Of a DNA stretch of 64,000 bases, positions 17,026-25,668 are shown in pieces. The notes under the pieces are model-generated. The model saw only the letters and a program-made list of their open reading frames with translations. It did no database searches and was not told the DNA's origin. This stretch comes from Lysobacter sp. KIS68-7 (GTDB lineage: Bacteria > Pseudomonadota > Gammaproteobacteria > Xanthomonadales > Xanthomonadaceae): the NCBI RefSeq assembly GCF_021284745.1, contig NZ_CP089925.1:2913001-2977000 (forward strand), read 5' to 3'. The position numbers and the translations under genes are program-made. Position 1 is the first letter of the stretch; every line of letters starts with the position of its first letter.

Positions 17026-18765
17026 TCAGTGCGCGGGCGCCTTGGCCGACGCGCCCTTGGACAGCACGTAGTCGGTCATGCCATCGGCGAGTTCCACTTC
17101 GCCCAGGAAGACGTGGCCGGCGCCCTCCTTCGCGAGCAAGGCGGCTTCCTCGGCGTTGTGGCTGCGCACGACGATGTCGATGCCGGGGTTGATCGTGCGC
17201 GCGGTATCCACCATGCGACGCACGTCGAAGGTGTCCGGGATGGCCACGACCAGGAAACGCGCACCGGAGATGTGCGCCTGCACGAGCGTCGCCGGCTCGG
17301 AGGCATCGCCGGAAACCGCGGCGAAGCCACGCTCCCGGAGCAGTTCGACGCGCTCGCGGTTCTGGTCCACGACCACGACCGGCACGCCCTGCTCGCTCAG
17401 CGTCTGCGCGATGCGCTTGCCCACGCGCCCGTAACCGACCAGCACCGCGTGGCCCGCGAGGTATTTCGGATCGGTCGACATCGGCAACGTCGCGGTGGGA
17501 TCCGCGGGTTGCTCCAGTTGGCGCGCGAGCGCGGACCGCTCGCGCATCCAGCGCGTGATCGGACTGACGGCAGCGAACAACAGCGGATTGAAAGCGATCG
17601 AAATGATCGCGCCCGCGAGGATGAGGCCCTGCCCTTCCTTCGGCAGCACGCCGAGCGACACGCCGAGCCCGGCGAGGATGAAGGAGAACTCGCCGATCTG
17701 CGCCAGGCTCGCGGACACGGTGAGCGCGGTGTTCAACGGATAGCGCAGGAGCAGGACGATCGCGGCGGCGACAAGCGTCTTGCCGAACACGATGATCGCC
17801 ACCGTCGCGATCACGTGCATGGGTTCGTCGACCAGCACGTGCCAGTCGAACAACATGCCGACGGAGACGAAGAACAACACCGCGAAGGCATCCTGCAACG
17901 GCAGGGTTTCATTGGCCGCGCGATGGGACAGCTCCGACTCGCGCAGCACCATGCCGGCGATGAAGGCGCCCAGCGCGAAGGACACGCCGAACAACTCGGC
18001 CGCGCCGAAGGCGATGCCCACTGCGAAGGCCACGGTCGCCAGCGTGAACAGTTCGCGCGAACCGGTCTGCGCCACCCACCACAACAGGCGCGGCAACAAC
18101 TTGCGCCCGAAGACGAGCATCAGCGCGAGGAATGCGCCGACCTTGAGCAGCGTGAGTCCGAGCACGGCCCAGACGTTGCCCGAGGCCGCCGTCCCGATCG
18201 CTCCGGGAACGCCGCCCTCCGGCGCGTTTCCGCCCAATGCGCCCGCGAGCGGCGGCAGCAACACGAGCACGAGCACCATCGCGAGGTCTTCGACGACCAG
18301 CCATCCCACCGCGATCTGTCCGTTCATCGACTCGAGCACGCCGCGCGCTTCGAGCGCGCGCAGCAGCACCACGGTACTGGCCACCGACAAGGCCAGGCCG
18401 AACACGATCGCCGCCCCCCAAGACCAATCCCAGAACCATGCGGCGAACGCGCCCATCGCGGTGGCGGCGGCGATCTGCAGCACTGCACCAGGCAGCGCGA
18501 TCTTGCGCACCGCCCAGAGATCGTCGAGCGAAAAGTGCAGGCCTACGCCGAACATCAGCAGCATGACGCCGATTTCGGCGAGTTCGGACGCAAGGCCCGT
18601 GTCGGCGACGACGCCCGGCGTGAAGGGCCCGATCACCATGCCCGCTACCAGATACCCCACCAGCGCCGGCATGCGGAGCTTGGCGGCGACGAAGCCCAGG
18701 ATCAGCGCTGCGCCGAAGGCAGTCGCCAGCGTCGAGATCAGGGCGAAGTCGTGATGCACCGGCAC
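17026..18765 (-). CDS. ybaL: Monovalent cation:proton antiporter, KefC/YbaL type
   Basis: The product has 579 aa, starting with GTG at 18765 (another GTG at 18759 is possible). About 12 hydrophobic segments to residue ~400 form the CPA2 exchanger, including ALVGYLVAGMVIGPF and ALGAFIAGMVL. A cytosolic RCK/KTN NAD-binding domain follows, with GYGRVGKRIAQ as the glycine-rich loop and a C-terminal Asp/Glu-rich portion. It resembles E. coli YbaL/KefC potassium efflux systems and would exchange K+ (or Na+) for H+ at the inner membrane under RCK control. It is monocistronic, with no KefF/KefG partner adjacent. Confidence 0.9.
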   Translation of the reverse strand: MPVHHDFALISTLATAFGAALILGFVAAKLRMPALVGYLVAGMVIGPFTPGVVADTGLASELAEIGVMLLMFGVGLHFSLDDLWAVRKIALPGAVLQIAAATAMGAFAAWFWDWSWGAAIVFGLALSVASTVVLLRALEARGVLESMNGQIAVGWLVVEDLAMVLVLVLLPPLAGALGGNAPEGGVPGAIGTAASGNVWAVLGLTLLKVGAFLALMLVFGRKLLPRLLWWVAQTGSRELFTLATVAFAVGIAFGAAELFGVSFALGAFIAGMVLRESELSHRAANETLPLQDAFAVLFFVSVGMLFDWHVLVDEPMHVIATVAIIVFGKTLVAAAIVLLLRYPLNTALTVSASLAQIGEFSFILAGLGVSLGVLPKEGQGLILAGAIISIAFNPLLFAAVSPITRWMRERSALARQLEQPADPTATLPMSTDPKYLAGHAVLVGYGRVGKRIAQTLSEQGVPVVVVDQNRERVELLRERGFAAVSGDASEPATLVQAHISGARFLVVAIPDTFDVRRMVDTARTINPGIDIVVRSHNAEEAALLAKEGAGHVFLGEVELADGMTDYVLSKGASAKAPAH

Positions 18766-18816
18766 CTGCTTCTATCGAAAGGCAGGAACCATCCTACAAC
18801 GCGAGCGACATGTCCC

Positions 18817-20211
18817 TCAGATTTCGCGGCAGGCCACCGGACCTGGCGCGCCATCGCTGACCAAGGGCGGGCGTTCTCCCAGCTCGCCGGTGACGCTGCC
18901 GCGCGGGGGTCGACGCCCGCCGCCCTCCGACACCGCCTCGAAGGCCGGCGCAGGCAGGAAGGTGATGCGATACAACAGCTCGAACTCGCGCAGCGTTACC
19001 GACTGGGGCTTGGTCGTCCCGTTGGGTCCCGGCAGTCCCGGCACGACGATGCCCCGCCCCGTCGTCATGCGGCGTGGCACGCCCTGGCCGAATCCCTGCG
19101 CACGCGGGAACTGCGACCACACCGCGCCGCCCAGGCCGTTGCCGAAGATCACTTGCAGGCGATCCCATCCATCGATCGGGAGCGTCTTGCAGTAGTTGAG
19201 CGCGATCGTTCCTCCCTCGGGCGGCAACTGCAGGGCTTCGGGCGACATGTTGAGCGGCACCGGGAAGCCCACCGGCACGCCGTTGAGATACGCCGTGAAA
19301 TAGCCGGCCGCCGGATTACCCGGCTGCGCATGCTCCGGCGCGACAAGTGGCGGCCCCGGCAGCGGATGCCGCGTGATCGAGAGGAATTCCACTTTCACGC
19401 GGTCGCCGCGCAGCAGGAGATCGGCAAGCGGTCGACGTCCGCCGGCCGAAACAGGTTTGTCGAACACGACGTTGTCGAACTGCGGATTGCCCGTCGACAG
19501 GCCGACGCCCACCGATCGGCACGCGCCGACTTCCTGGCTGGTGCCCGGCACCGAGGACAGCATCGCGCGGATCCCGGCGTCGATGCGATCCGACAGGCGC
19601 GCGGGGAGCAACAGGAAGTCGAGGATCGATTCGACGACGCCCGGCGAACCGACGACCGGATCGCCGATCTCGAAGCGCACATCGACGTTGCCGGTCTTCG
19701 CGCCGTTGCTCGCCTTGCACGGAATGTGCGCTTCGAAGAAGTAGGTGAGGCTGCGATCGACGGGGCCGTCGAGGGTGAGATCGATGTGTCCGTACAGCAT
19801 CGCTTCGCGCAGGTTCGGTTCGCCGACCCGTTGCGACTGCGTCATGAAGGGGCGCCCCACGCAGTTCCCGCCGCATTGCAGCGGTCGCGCACTGGCGCTC
19901 GCCCAATGCACGCTGCCCTCGCGGTTGCGCACCTTCGCGGCGTACGCCGGGTCGCAGTTCGCGGCCGTGAAGTCCGCGGGAATCGGGCGTCCGTCGTTGC
20001 GCATGAGCGCTTCGCACAACGCGACGTCGACGGTGTCTTCGATCGTCTTGCGCAGGAACGGACCGGTCACGCCGTTCGGCGCGTCGGCACTCGCCTGCGT
20101 CGGGAATTGCAGCGCGTCCGGGGGCCCGAGCACGTCCTCCTGCGCGAATGCATTCGACGCAAGCACCATCGCCAGGCAAGCCACCAAACCGCGCGCGTGC
20201 GAAGCCCACAT
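18817..20211 (-). CDS. Secreted hypothetical protein
   Basis: The product has 464 aa from ATG 20211, chosen because GAGGT lies about 7 bases upstream; the frame opens earlier without a ribosome site. A signal peptide (RGLVACLAMVLASNAFA) precedes QEDVLGPPDALQF. Several Cys residues (LCEALM, ANCDP, LQCGGNC, IPCKA, ACRSV, NYCK, VACREI) suggest disulfides and periplasmic or extracellular location. Internal segments such as LREAMLYGHIDLTLDGPVDR and FEAHIPCKA suggest a beta-rich fold. No family was recognised. Confidence 0.75.
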   Translation of the reverse strand: MWASHARGLVACLAMVLASNAFAQEDVLGPPDALQFPTQASADAPNGVTGPFLRKTIEDTVDVALCEALMRNDGRPIPADFTAANCDPAYAAKVRNREGSVHWASASARPLQCGGNCVGRPFMTQSQRVGEPNLREAMLYGHIDLTLDGPVDRSLTYFFEAHIPCKASNGAKTGNVDVRFEIGDPVVGSPGVVESILDFLLLPARLSDRIDAGIRAMLSSVPGTSQEVGACRSVGVGLSTGNPQFDNVVFDKPVSAGGRRPLADLLLRGDRVKVEFLSITRHPLPGPPLVAPEHAQPGNPAAGYFTAYLNGVPVGFPVPLNMSPEALQLPPEGGTIALNYCKTLPIDGWDRLQVIFGNGLGGAVWSQFPRAQGFGQGVPRRMTTGRGIVVPGLPGPNGTTKPQSVTLREFELLYRITFLPAPAFEAVSEGGGRRPPRGSVTGELGERPPLVSDGAPGPVACREI

Positions 20212-20464
20212 GAGGCCACCTCTGCGGGCCGGCCATGGCCCTCCTTCCAAGCCACGCGCCGTGTCGCGTGGTTCGGCCAGCCTTCGCGCACCGCTGGTCG
20301 TGAGTTTCGTTCACCGGGTTGAACATCGGGCACATGCCCACGCGGCGTCGACAACGACGACGGCGGCTGAACGCATCGCGCCCTTCACGCGTTTTCTCAG
20401 AACGCATTCAGCCCCACGGCCGCTCACTGTGCACATCCCACGCAGACCGCCAAGGTGGCTCGCA

Positions 20465-21655
20465 ATGACCCTGCACAAGAACGCGCTCCTCGCTTCCGCC
20501 ATCGCGCTCGCCCTCGGCGCGGGTTTCGCGACCGCGCCCGCCGCCGCACGCCAGCCCGACCAGGCGCAGCAGGCCGAAAGTGCCAAGCACGGCAACGACA
20601 AGCACGGCAACGACAAGCACGACAACGGCAAGCACGACAAGAACGGCAACGCCGACAAGGCCCGCGCCGACGCGCAGGCCCGGGAGCAGAAGGCACGCGC
20701 CGACCAGCATGCGCAGGCGCAGCGCCAGCAGGCCGAACACGACCAGGCCGCACGCCGCCAAGCCGCCGATCGCCAGGCGCGACAGCGCGACGACGCGCGT
20801 CGCGAAGCGCAGCAACGCGATGCCGCACGCCACGACATCGATCGCCGCCAGGCCGCGCAACAGAACGATGCGCGCCATCAAGCGCAGCAGCGCGATGCCG
20901 CACGCCGCGACGCGGAACGTCGCGACATCGCCCGCCACGACGCGGACCATCGCGAAGCGGCGCGTCGCGAAGCCGACCGTCGCGCGCAGGCGCAACGCGA
21001 CGCGGATCGCCACGAAGAGGCCGTCCGCCGCGACCAGGCGCGCCGCGTGAGCACCGCCGAACATGCACGACGTGTCGAACTGGAGCGTCGCCGCGAGGCC
21101 GACTACCGACGCTACGTCGCCGATCGCCGCATCGCCGAATCGCGGCAGATCGCCGCGCTGCAGTCGCAGCGTCGCGCGCAGCAGTACGCCTACCAGCAGT
21201 GGTACTGGCAGCAGCAACAGGCGATGCAGGCGCGCTGGACGCCGCGCGCGGGCTACAACGACCCCTACTACTACGCACCGGTGTCCTATCGCTACCTGCG
21301 CGACGGCCGCTACTACACCGCCGACCGCTACACCGCCGACATGCTCCAGCAGGCCGTGCGCTACGGCTACCAGATGGGCGTGCGCGCCGGCAACGCGGAC
21401 CGCGTCGACGGCTGGCGCAGCGACTGGCGCAACAACTTCGCCTACCAGGACGCGAGCTACGGCTACAACGGTTACTACGTCGACCAGCGCGAATACAACG
21501 ACTACTTCCGCCAGGGCTTCCAGCGCGGTTACCAGGACGCGTACGGGCAGGACTACCGTTACGGCACCTATTACGGCAACCAGAACGGCAACAACGACGT
21601 CGCGGTGATCCTCACCAGCGTGCTGCAGTCGATCCTGGGCCTGCAGCAGTACTGA
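20465..21655 (+). CDS. Secreted Arg/Asp/Gln-rich coiled-coil protein with Tyr-rich C-terminal domain
   Basis: The product has 396 aa from ATG 20465 (AAGGTGG upstream). Signal peptide ending TAPAAA. Residues about 40-60 are KHGND-type repeats, residues about 65-220 a continuous charged helix dominated by R, D, A, Q, E and H (units like QQRDAARRDAER), and residues about 240-396 a Tyr/Asn/Gln/Asp-rich segment (NDPYYYAPVSYRYLRDGRYYTAD, YNGYYVDQREYNDYFRQG) closing with a short hydrophobic end (VAVILTSVLQSILGLQQY). The function is unknown; an envelope-spanning or surface structural protein is plausible. Divergent from the secreted protein at 18817. Confidence 0.8.
   Translation: MTLHKNALLASAIALALGAGFATAPAAARQPDQAQQAESAKHGNDKHGNDKHDNGKHDKNGNADKARADAQAREQKARADQHAQAQRQQAEHDQAARRQAADRQARQRDDARREAQQRDAARHDIDRRQAAQQNDARHQAQQRDAARRDAERRDIARHDADHREAARREADRRAQAQRDADRHEEAVRRDQARRVSTAEHARRVELERRREADYRRYVADRRIAESRQIAALQSQRRAQQYAYQQWYWQQQQAMQARWTPRAGYNDPYYYAPVSYRYLRDGRYYTADRYTADMLQQAVRYGYQMGVRAGNADRVDGWRSDWRNNFAYQDASYGYNGYYVDQREYNDYFRQGFQRGYQDAYGQDYRYGTYYGNQNGNNDVAVILTSVLQSILGLQQY
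20585..20644 (+). repeat. 15-bp tandem repeat, four units, inside a coding region
   Basis: Four consecutive 15-bp units starting aagcac (20585, 20600, 20615, 20630). The first two are identical, the third differs at two bases and the fourth at more. They encode KHGND, KHGND, KHDNG and KHDKN. In-frame unit gain or loss by slippage would not disrupt the protein. Confidence 0.8.
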
Positions 21656-21671
21656 CGCGGGCGAGCGGGAC

Positions 21672-21700
21672 GGACGAGGACGACCTAGTCGTCCTCGTCC
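21672..21700. terminator. Perfect hairpin enclosing the stop codon of the minus-strand gene
   Basis: A 13-bp perfect stem (ggacgaggacgac / gtcgtcctcgtcc) whose 3-base loop is the complement of the TAG stop (21685-21687) of the gene at 21685-22221. It lies just past the stop of the plus-strand gene as well, so it may separate the two convergent transcripts, but neither side has a T run. Confidence 0.5.
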
Positions 21701-22221
21701 AATTCGGAGGCATCGTCGAAGCCCGTCGCCGCGAACTGCGACTCGCAGAAATCCGCGAACTTCACCAGCCCTCGTTCCTCCGTGCCGACATCGGGCGATG
21801 TGCGCACGCGCACGCGGTGTTCGCCGTTGCGGATGGCTTCGACGACGAACTCGGTGCCGTCCATGATGATCAGGCCGCCTTCTTCTTCCGCGGGCCAGGA
21901 CCAGAAGCCGGTCGCGTCCAGTTCCGCCAGCATCACGTCGGCCTGCGTGCGCGTGAGCGTGCCGGCGCGATCGACGATGACCTCGCCGACATCGAAGCCC
22001 CCTTGCCCGTCGGTCTCCACTGCACGGCGCACGATGCGATCACCCTCGGCCTCGACGCGCACGGCGGACGGATGCGTGAAGGTCGGCAGCCGCAGGATGC
22101 GCACCGCGACGTAATCCTTCGGCTTGCCGGCGACGGACAGCACCGGCTCGCGCATGGCGGCCAGGTGGCGGCCGAACCACTGCTGCTCGACCTCGTTGAC
22201 GCTGTCTTCGGGCAGGTACAT
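21685..22221 (-). CDS. Hypothetical protein with acidic C-terminus
   Basis: The product has 178 aa from ATG 22221, with GGGAG upstream; the open frame extends far upstream but antisense to the next gene. No signal peptide. The sequence (YVAVRILRLPTF, GGLIIMDGTEFVVEAIRNGEHRVRVR) is beta-rich and ends in a strongly acidic tail LDEDD. No known family was identified. It is divergent from the SRPBCC-type gene, 42 bases apart, so their promoters overlap. Confidence 0.7.
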   Translation of the reverse strand: MYLPEDSVNEVEQQWFGRHLAAMREPVLSVAGKPKDYVAVRILRLPTFTHPSAVRVEAEGDRIVRRAVETDGQGGFDVGEVIVDRAGTLTRTQADVMLAELDATGFWSWPAEEEGGLIIMDGTEFVVEAIRNGEHRVRVRTSPDVGTEERGLVKFADFCESQFAATGFDDASELDEDD

Positions 22222-22263
22222 GCGGGGGCTCCCGCCGGCACGATTGGCCGCTAGCATACGGGC

Positions 22264-22881
22264 ATGAAGATCGACCTGCGATCGGACAAGCCGCTCGACG
22301 AGGCCACCACCTGGCTGGAGACGGGCCGCACGGCCGAAGACTGGTTCGCCCTGCTCGACACGCTCGGTGGGCCGGACCTCGGGCGCCAGGCCATCGGCGA
22401 CCACCTGCGCGCCGAATTCGCGCTCGATCCCTGGTGGATCGACACGCTGCTGGTCGAGTACGAACGCGCGCGCGGTGCGAAGGAAACCGATGGCCGCGCG
22501 CTGGGCTATGCGATCGACGTGGAACGGCGCATCGACGCTTCCCCGCGCGCCTGCTTCGATGCCTTCGCCACCGGCGCCGCGCTCGACCATTGGTTCGGGA
22601 CCGACAACGAGATCGACTTCCGCGATGGCGGCGCCTGGGCGAATGCGGACGGCAATCGCGCCGTGCTGCGCAAGGTCGTTGCGCCGAAAAGCATCGTCCT
22701 CACCTGGCACCAGTCCGACGCCGCGCCGAACACGCCCGTCGAACTCCATTTCGTCGCCGCCGGCAACGCCACCGACGTGAAGGTGATGCAGGAACGCCTG
22801 CAGACGCGTCCGGAGGCCGATGGCCTGCGGCGCGCGTGGAGCGAGGCGCTCGCGCGGCTGCAGGCGACGCTCGACACCTAG
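22264..22881 (+). CDS. SRPBCC (AHSA1-like) domain protein with N-terminal DUF4287-like helical segment
   Basis: The product has 205 aa. Residues about 15-70 (DWFALLDTLGGPDLGRQAIGDHLRAEF, WIDTLLVEYERARG) resemble the helical DUF4287-like segment that bacteria often fuse to START-type domains. Residues about 78-205 are an SRPBCC domain (IDVERRIDASPRACFDAF, WFGTDNEIDFRDGG, KSIVLTWHQSD), which binds hydrophobic ligands. The exact role is unknown. Its stop overlaps the end of the convergent TraB gene by 4 bases. Confidence 0.8.
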   Translation: MKIDLRSDKPLDEATTWLETGRTAEDWFALLDTLGGPDLGRQAIGDHLRAEFALDPWWIDTLLVEYERARGAKETDGRALGYAIDVERRIDASPRACFDAFATGAALDHWFGTDNEIDFRDGGAWANADGNRAVLRKVVAPKSIVLTWHQSDAAPNTPVELHFVAAGNATDVKVMQERLQTRPEADGLRRAWSEALARLQATLDT

Positions 22882-23888
22882 GGTTCGGCGACGACGACGT
22901 AGCCGTCCGCGCGCAACGCGCCGAGCACGCCATCGTTTCGCAGCAGCAGCCGTACCGGCAAGGTGGCGAACACGCGATCGTGCGAGGCCATCGCCTTGCG
23001 CGCTTCGGCGAGCCAGCGCGCTTCCATCTGTTGCGGCACGTTCGAGACGCCGTGCTCCCGCGCCACGTCCGTGCTGCCGAGCGCCGCCAGGCAGGTTTCC
23101 CATTGCTCGCGGAACGGCAAGGTGCGCAAGCGCTCGACATCCCCCGCCGCCCAGGCTTCCGCGCGCTCGCGCATGTGCACCAGGTCGTTGTCGACGCGGT
23201 CCAGCGTTTCTTCGAGGCAGCGCGTGTCGTCCAGCTTCGATGCATTGAACTCACGCAGCGCCTGGCGGGGCGCATCCACCTCCACTTTCAGCCGCACGTC
23301 GACCATCGGAATGCCGAAGCGCTTCGCGGCCTGTTCGACGATCGACTTGCGCCGCGGCGGCGCGAGACCTGCCTTGTCGATCGCGGCATTGTCGAGCTCG
23401 AACGCGGCGTAGATGGGGCGGAAGCGCTCGACGTCCTTGTCCTCGCCCAGCCATCGCGCGCGGGCCTGCGACCAACGCGCGTAGAGCGGCGGCGGAAGCA
23501 CCTCGTGCAAGGTCTGGCCGTCGGGATTGAAGCGCGATCGGCGCAACGCCGGCAGCAGGAACAGGCCGCGCAGGAAGCCGATGTCCTCCCCGACCGACAG
23601 GCCCATGGGCCCCAGCACGACCTGCGAGACGGCCACGCGCTGTTCGATCGGCTTGGGGTCCCAGTCCACGCCCTTGGGGACCGGGTACAGCGTGCCGAGG
23701 ATCCACAGGGTCTTGTTGCCCTTGCGCAGTTCCCAGATGGCCGGCGTGGCGCGTTGTCCGACGACGACGATCGGCGCAAAGACGACGGGCTTCGAAACGG
23801 CCGGCGTGATCGGCGTCTTCACGGGCGTGGCCGCGAAGACACCCGCGCAGACCGCTGCCATCGCCAGGCTGACCCAGGCCCTCCGCAT
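22878..23888 (-). CDS. TraB/GumN-family secreted protein
   Basis: The product has 336 aa from ATG 23888 (GGGAGG upstream). Signal peptide ending GVFA, then a mature N-terminus rich in Pro/Val. The motif IWELRKGNKTLWILGTLYPVPKGVDW is the TraB/GumN (ERFe-like) signature. The conserved His of the typical GTIH motif is Tyr here, so one putative catalytic or metal ligand is missing at that site. TraB-fold proteins include metalloproteases, but GumN-type members have no proven activity. The gene stands alone. Confidence 0.8.
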   Translation of the reverse strand: MRRAWVSLAMAAVCAGVFAATPVKTPITPAVSKPVVFAPIVVVGQRATPAIWELRKGNKTLWILGTLYPVPKGVDWDPKPIEQRVAVSQVVLGPMGLSVGEDIGFLRGLFLLPALRRSRFNPDGQTLHEVLPPPLYARWSQARARWLGEDKDVERFRPIYAAFELDNAAIDKAGLAPPRRKSIVEQAAKRFGIPMVDVRLKVEVDAPRQALREFNASKLDDTRCLEETLDRVDNDLVHMRERAEAWAAGDVERLRTLPFREQWETCLAALGSTDVAREHGVSNVPQQMEARWLAEARKAMASHDRVFATLPVRLLLRNDGVLGALRADGYVVVAEP

Positions 23889-23967
23889 CGCTACCTCCCG
23901 TCGGCTCGCGCACCTCGGTCTGCCGACCATACAGCCGGCATCGGGTCCCGCGTCCTAGACTGTCACA

Positions 23968-24831
23968 ATGGCTTCCAACGGCCCCGGCCCCGCGCTGCTG
24001 CACTACGCGCAGGAGGAACTCGCCGCCGCAGTCGACGCGCTCGACGCGTTCGGCGGCCGCCTGCACGCGGGCGTGCATCGCGCCCGCAAGGCGATGCGCC
24101 GCACGCGCGCGACGCTGGCGATGGGACGCACGACGCTCGGCCCCGGTGCGCGCGTCGTGGATCGCGCGCTGCGCCGCGTGAACCGCAGCCTGTCCCAGTT
24201 GCGCGACGCGCATGCCTTGGTCGAAACGCTGGATCGCTTGGCCGACAAGCAACAGGACGCGGCCACGCAGCAGATCCTGCAGCGGGCGCGCCGCGCAGCG
24301 GCGGCGCGTCGCAGCGAGTTGGAGAACGACGCGCAATGCCTGCAAAGCGTCGTGGACGCGCGCAGTGTGTTGTCGGCGCTGCGTGCGGCACTTTCGGGCC
24401 TGCCGTGGGCGGCGCTGACGCCCGACGAACTCGACGTGGGCCTGGCGCACACCACCCATCGCATCGTCAAAGCGCTCGCACGCGTGGTGGATACCGATAC
24501 GGAAGTGGCCTGGCACGCGTGGCGCCGCCGCGTGCGTCGATTGTCGCAACAGCATCGCGCGCGGAATGCAGCGGGCCTGGCCGGCGAACTGACGGAATTC
24601 GACAAGAGCCTGGCCGAGAAGATGGGCGACCTGCAGGACCTGCAACTCCTGCTGGATGCGTGCAACGCGGACTCACCCTTTGACAAGGACGACCGCGACG
24701 CGCTGGACACCTTCGCGAAGGAGCAACTGCACAAGCAGCGGCGCCGGTTGCTCTCGGTGGCCACCCACCGCGTTGCTACAGCCAGCCACTCCACCAGGCC
24801 GCCTGCACCGCAGCGACCAGTGCGGACATGA
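23968..24831 (+). CDS. CHAD domain-containing protein
   Basis: The product has 287 aa, all helical and very rich in Arg, Ala and His: LHAGVHRARKAMRRTRATLAM, RVNRSLSQLRDAHALVETLD, WHAWRRRVRRLSQQHR. These conserved basic His/Arg/Lys patterns define the CHAD domain, which binds inorganic polyphosphate and targets proteins to polyphosphate granules. Usually a CYTH triphosphatase is fused or nearby; neither is the case here. The last 56 bases overlap the convergent gene at 24776-25186, so the C-terminal SHSTRPPAPQRPVRT may be a poorly conserved extension. Confidence 0.85.
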   Translation: MASNGPGPALLHYAQEELAAAVDALDAFGGRLHAGVHRARKAMRRTRATLAMGRTTLGPGARVVDRALRRVNRSLSQLRDAHALVETLDRLADKQQDAATQQILQRARRAAAARRSELENDAQCLQSVVDARSVLSALRAALSGLPWAALTPDELDVGLAHTTHRIVKALARVVDTDTEVAWHAWRRRVRRLSQQHRARNAAGLAGELTEFDKSLAEKMGDLQDLQLLLDACNADSPFDKDDRDALDTFAKEQLHKQRRRLLSVATHRVATASHSTRPPAPQRPVRT

Positions 24832-25186
24832 ACACCACGAATCGCACCGCGCCTGCGACCGCCTCGCGCAGGCGTCGACGCCGTTCGGCGGCGATCTCGA
24901 CCTCCGCATTCACCCACAAGCCGCCGCGCCTGTAGTGCAGCGATTCGGCCCACTGCGGCCAACCGCCGGCATGCGTGCCGATCAAGGCGAAGCGGCCGCC
25001 GCCCACCTTGTTCACCCATTGGCCCTGGTGCCGGTCGATGAAGGGACAGCGCTCGAAGGCCCACACCGCGCCGCTGCGGTCGGCGACGACGTAACGCGCC
25101 CAATGCGGCGCGAAGCAGCCGAGCGGACGCGCGAGATCGTGGAAATCGGACGGCGCCTGGTGCCGAAGCAGGGAGAGCGTAGCCAT
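24776..25186 (-). CDS. Small hypothetical protein with C-terminal membrane anchor
   Basis: The product has 136 aa from ATG 25186 (AGGGAG-like sequence is not obvious; the start was chosen at MATLSLLRHQAPSDF). Soluble N-terminal part with FERCPFIDRHQGQWVNKVGGG, then a basic amphipathic segment (RRRRLREAV) and a C-terminal hydrophobic stretch (VRFVVFMSALVAAVQAAWW). It may be tail-anchored in the inner membrane. No family was recognised. It overlaps the end of the CHAD gene on the opposite strand by 56 bases. Confidence 0.6.
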   Translation of the reverse strand: MATLSLLRHQAPSDFHDLARPLGCFAPHWARYVVADRSGAVWAFERCPFIDRHQGQWVNKVGGGRFALIGTHAGGWPQWAESLHYRRGGLWVNAEVEIAAERRRRLREAVAGAVRFVVFMSALVAAVQAAWWSGWL

Positions 25187-25393
25187 CGTGTCGCTGCCGT
25201 GTGCGGGAGGTCCGAGTCTCCACGCGCCTGCGCAACGCGACACCGTCCTTCAGGGCAAGGCGATGCAGCTCGGGAAACCGCGCGTGCGTGCGCAGACAGA
25301 TCGCACCGCAGCGCAGCAGAGAATTTTTCCCGGTCCCCCGCTACCGCGCGTCACCTAACCTCGCGGCCCTTGGTCCACGCCGCGAGCGCCGGT

Positions 25394-25603
25394 TTGCACC
25401 GCTACTTCGTCAACCTGTATCCCGAGGACAACGGCGAGCACCTGGTCCACCGTGAAGGGTGCCGCCGCGTGCCCACGTTTCCGCTCAACCTCGGCCACCA
25501 CCCCGAATGCCGGTCGGCGGTGGAGGCGGCGAAGCGTTTCTTCCCGCGCGCCAACGGGTGCCTCCAATGCGTACGCGAGTGCCACGTGCGTCGCTCGGCG
25601 TGA
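25394..25603 (+). CDS. Small conserved Cys/His-rich protein (TTG start)
   Basis: The product has 69 aa if the TTG at 25394 starts it (MHRYFVNLYPEDNGEHLVHR); no ATG or GTG is available before this conserved segment and no strong ribosome site is visible. The pattern NxNGxHxVHxxxC, then C-x-AV-x2-A, PxxNGCxxCxxECH occurs in a small widespread bacterial protein family of unknown function, in which three or four Cys and several His are conserved, suggesting metal binding. The family recognition is from memory of the pattern. Confidence 0.6.
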   Translation: MHRYFVNLYPEDNGEHLVHREGCRRVPTFPLNLGHHPECRSAVEAAKRFFPRANGCLQCVRECHVRRSA

Positions 25604-25668
25604 AGGACACGCTCACGCGCGGCTAGCGAAGCCGGCGCGATCCTCCCCGGTTTCCCGGAGGACATGCC

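Noticed and set aside
16033-20322. A 1429-codon open frame on the plus strand
   Set aside because: It is antisense to the PLP enzyme, the antiporter and the secreted protein, all of which show clear family motifs. Its translation is Arg/His/Gln-rich without domains.
22878-23888. Reading the TraB/GumN protein as an active metalloprotease
   Set aside because: The GTIH His is Tyr in this protein and GumN members have no proven activity; only family membership was claimed.
25187-25393. Possible small gene in the gap
   Set aside because: Only shadow frames without ribosome sites or recognisable motifs.
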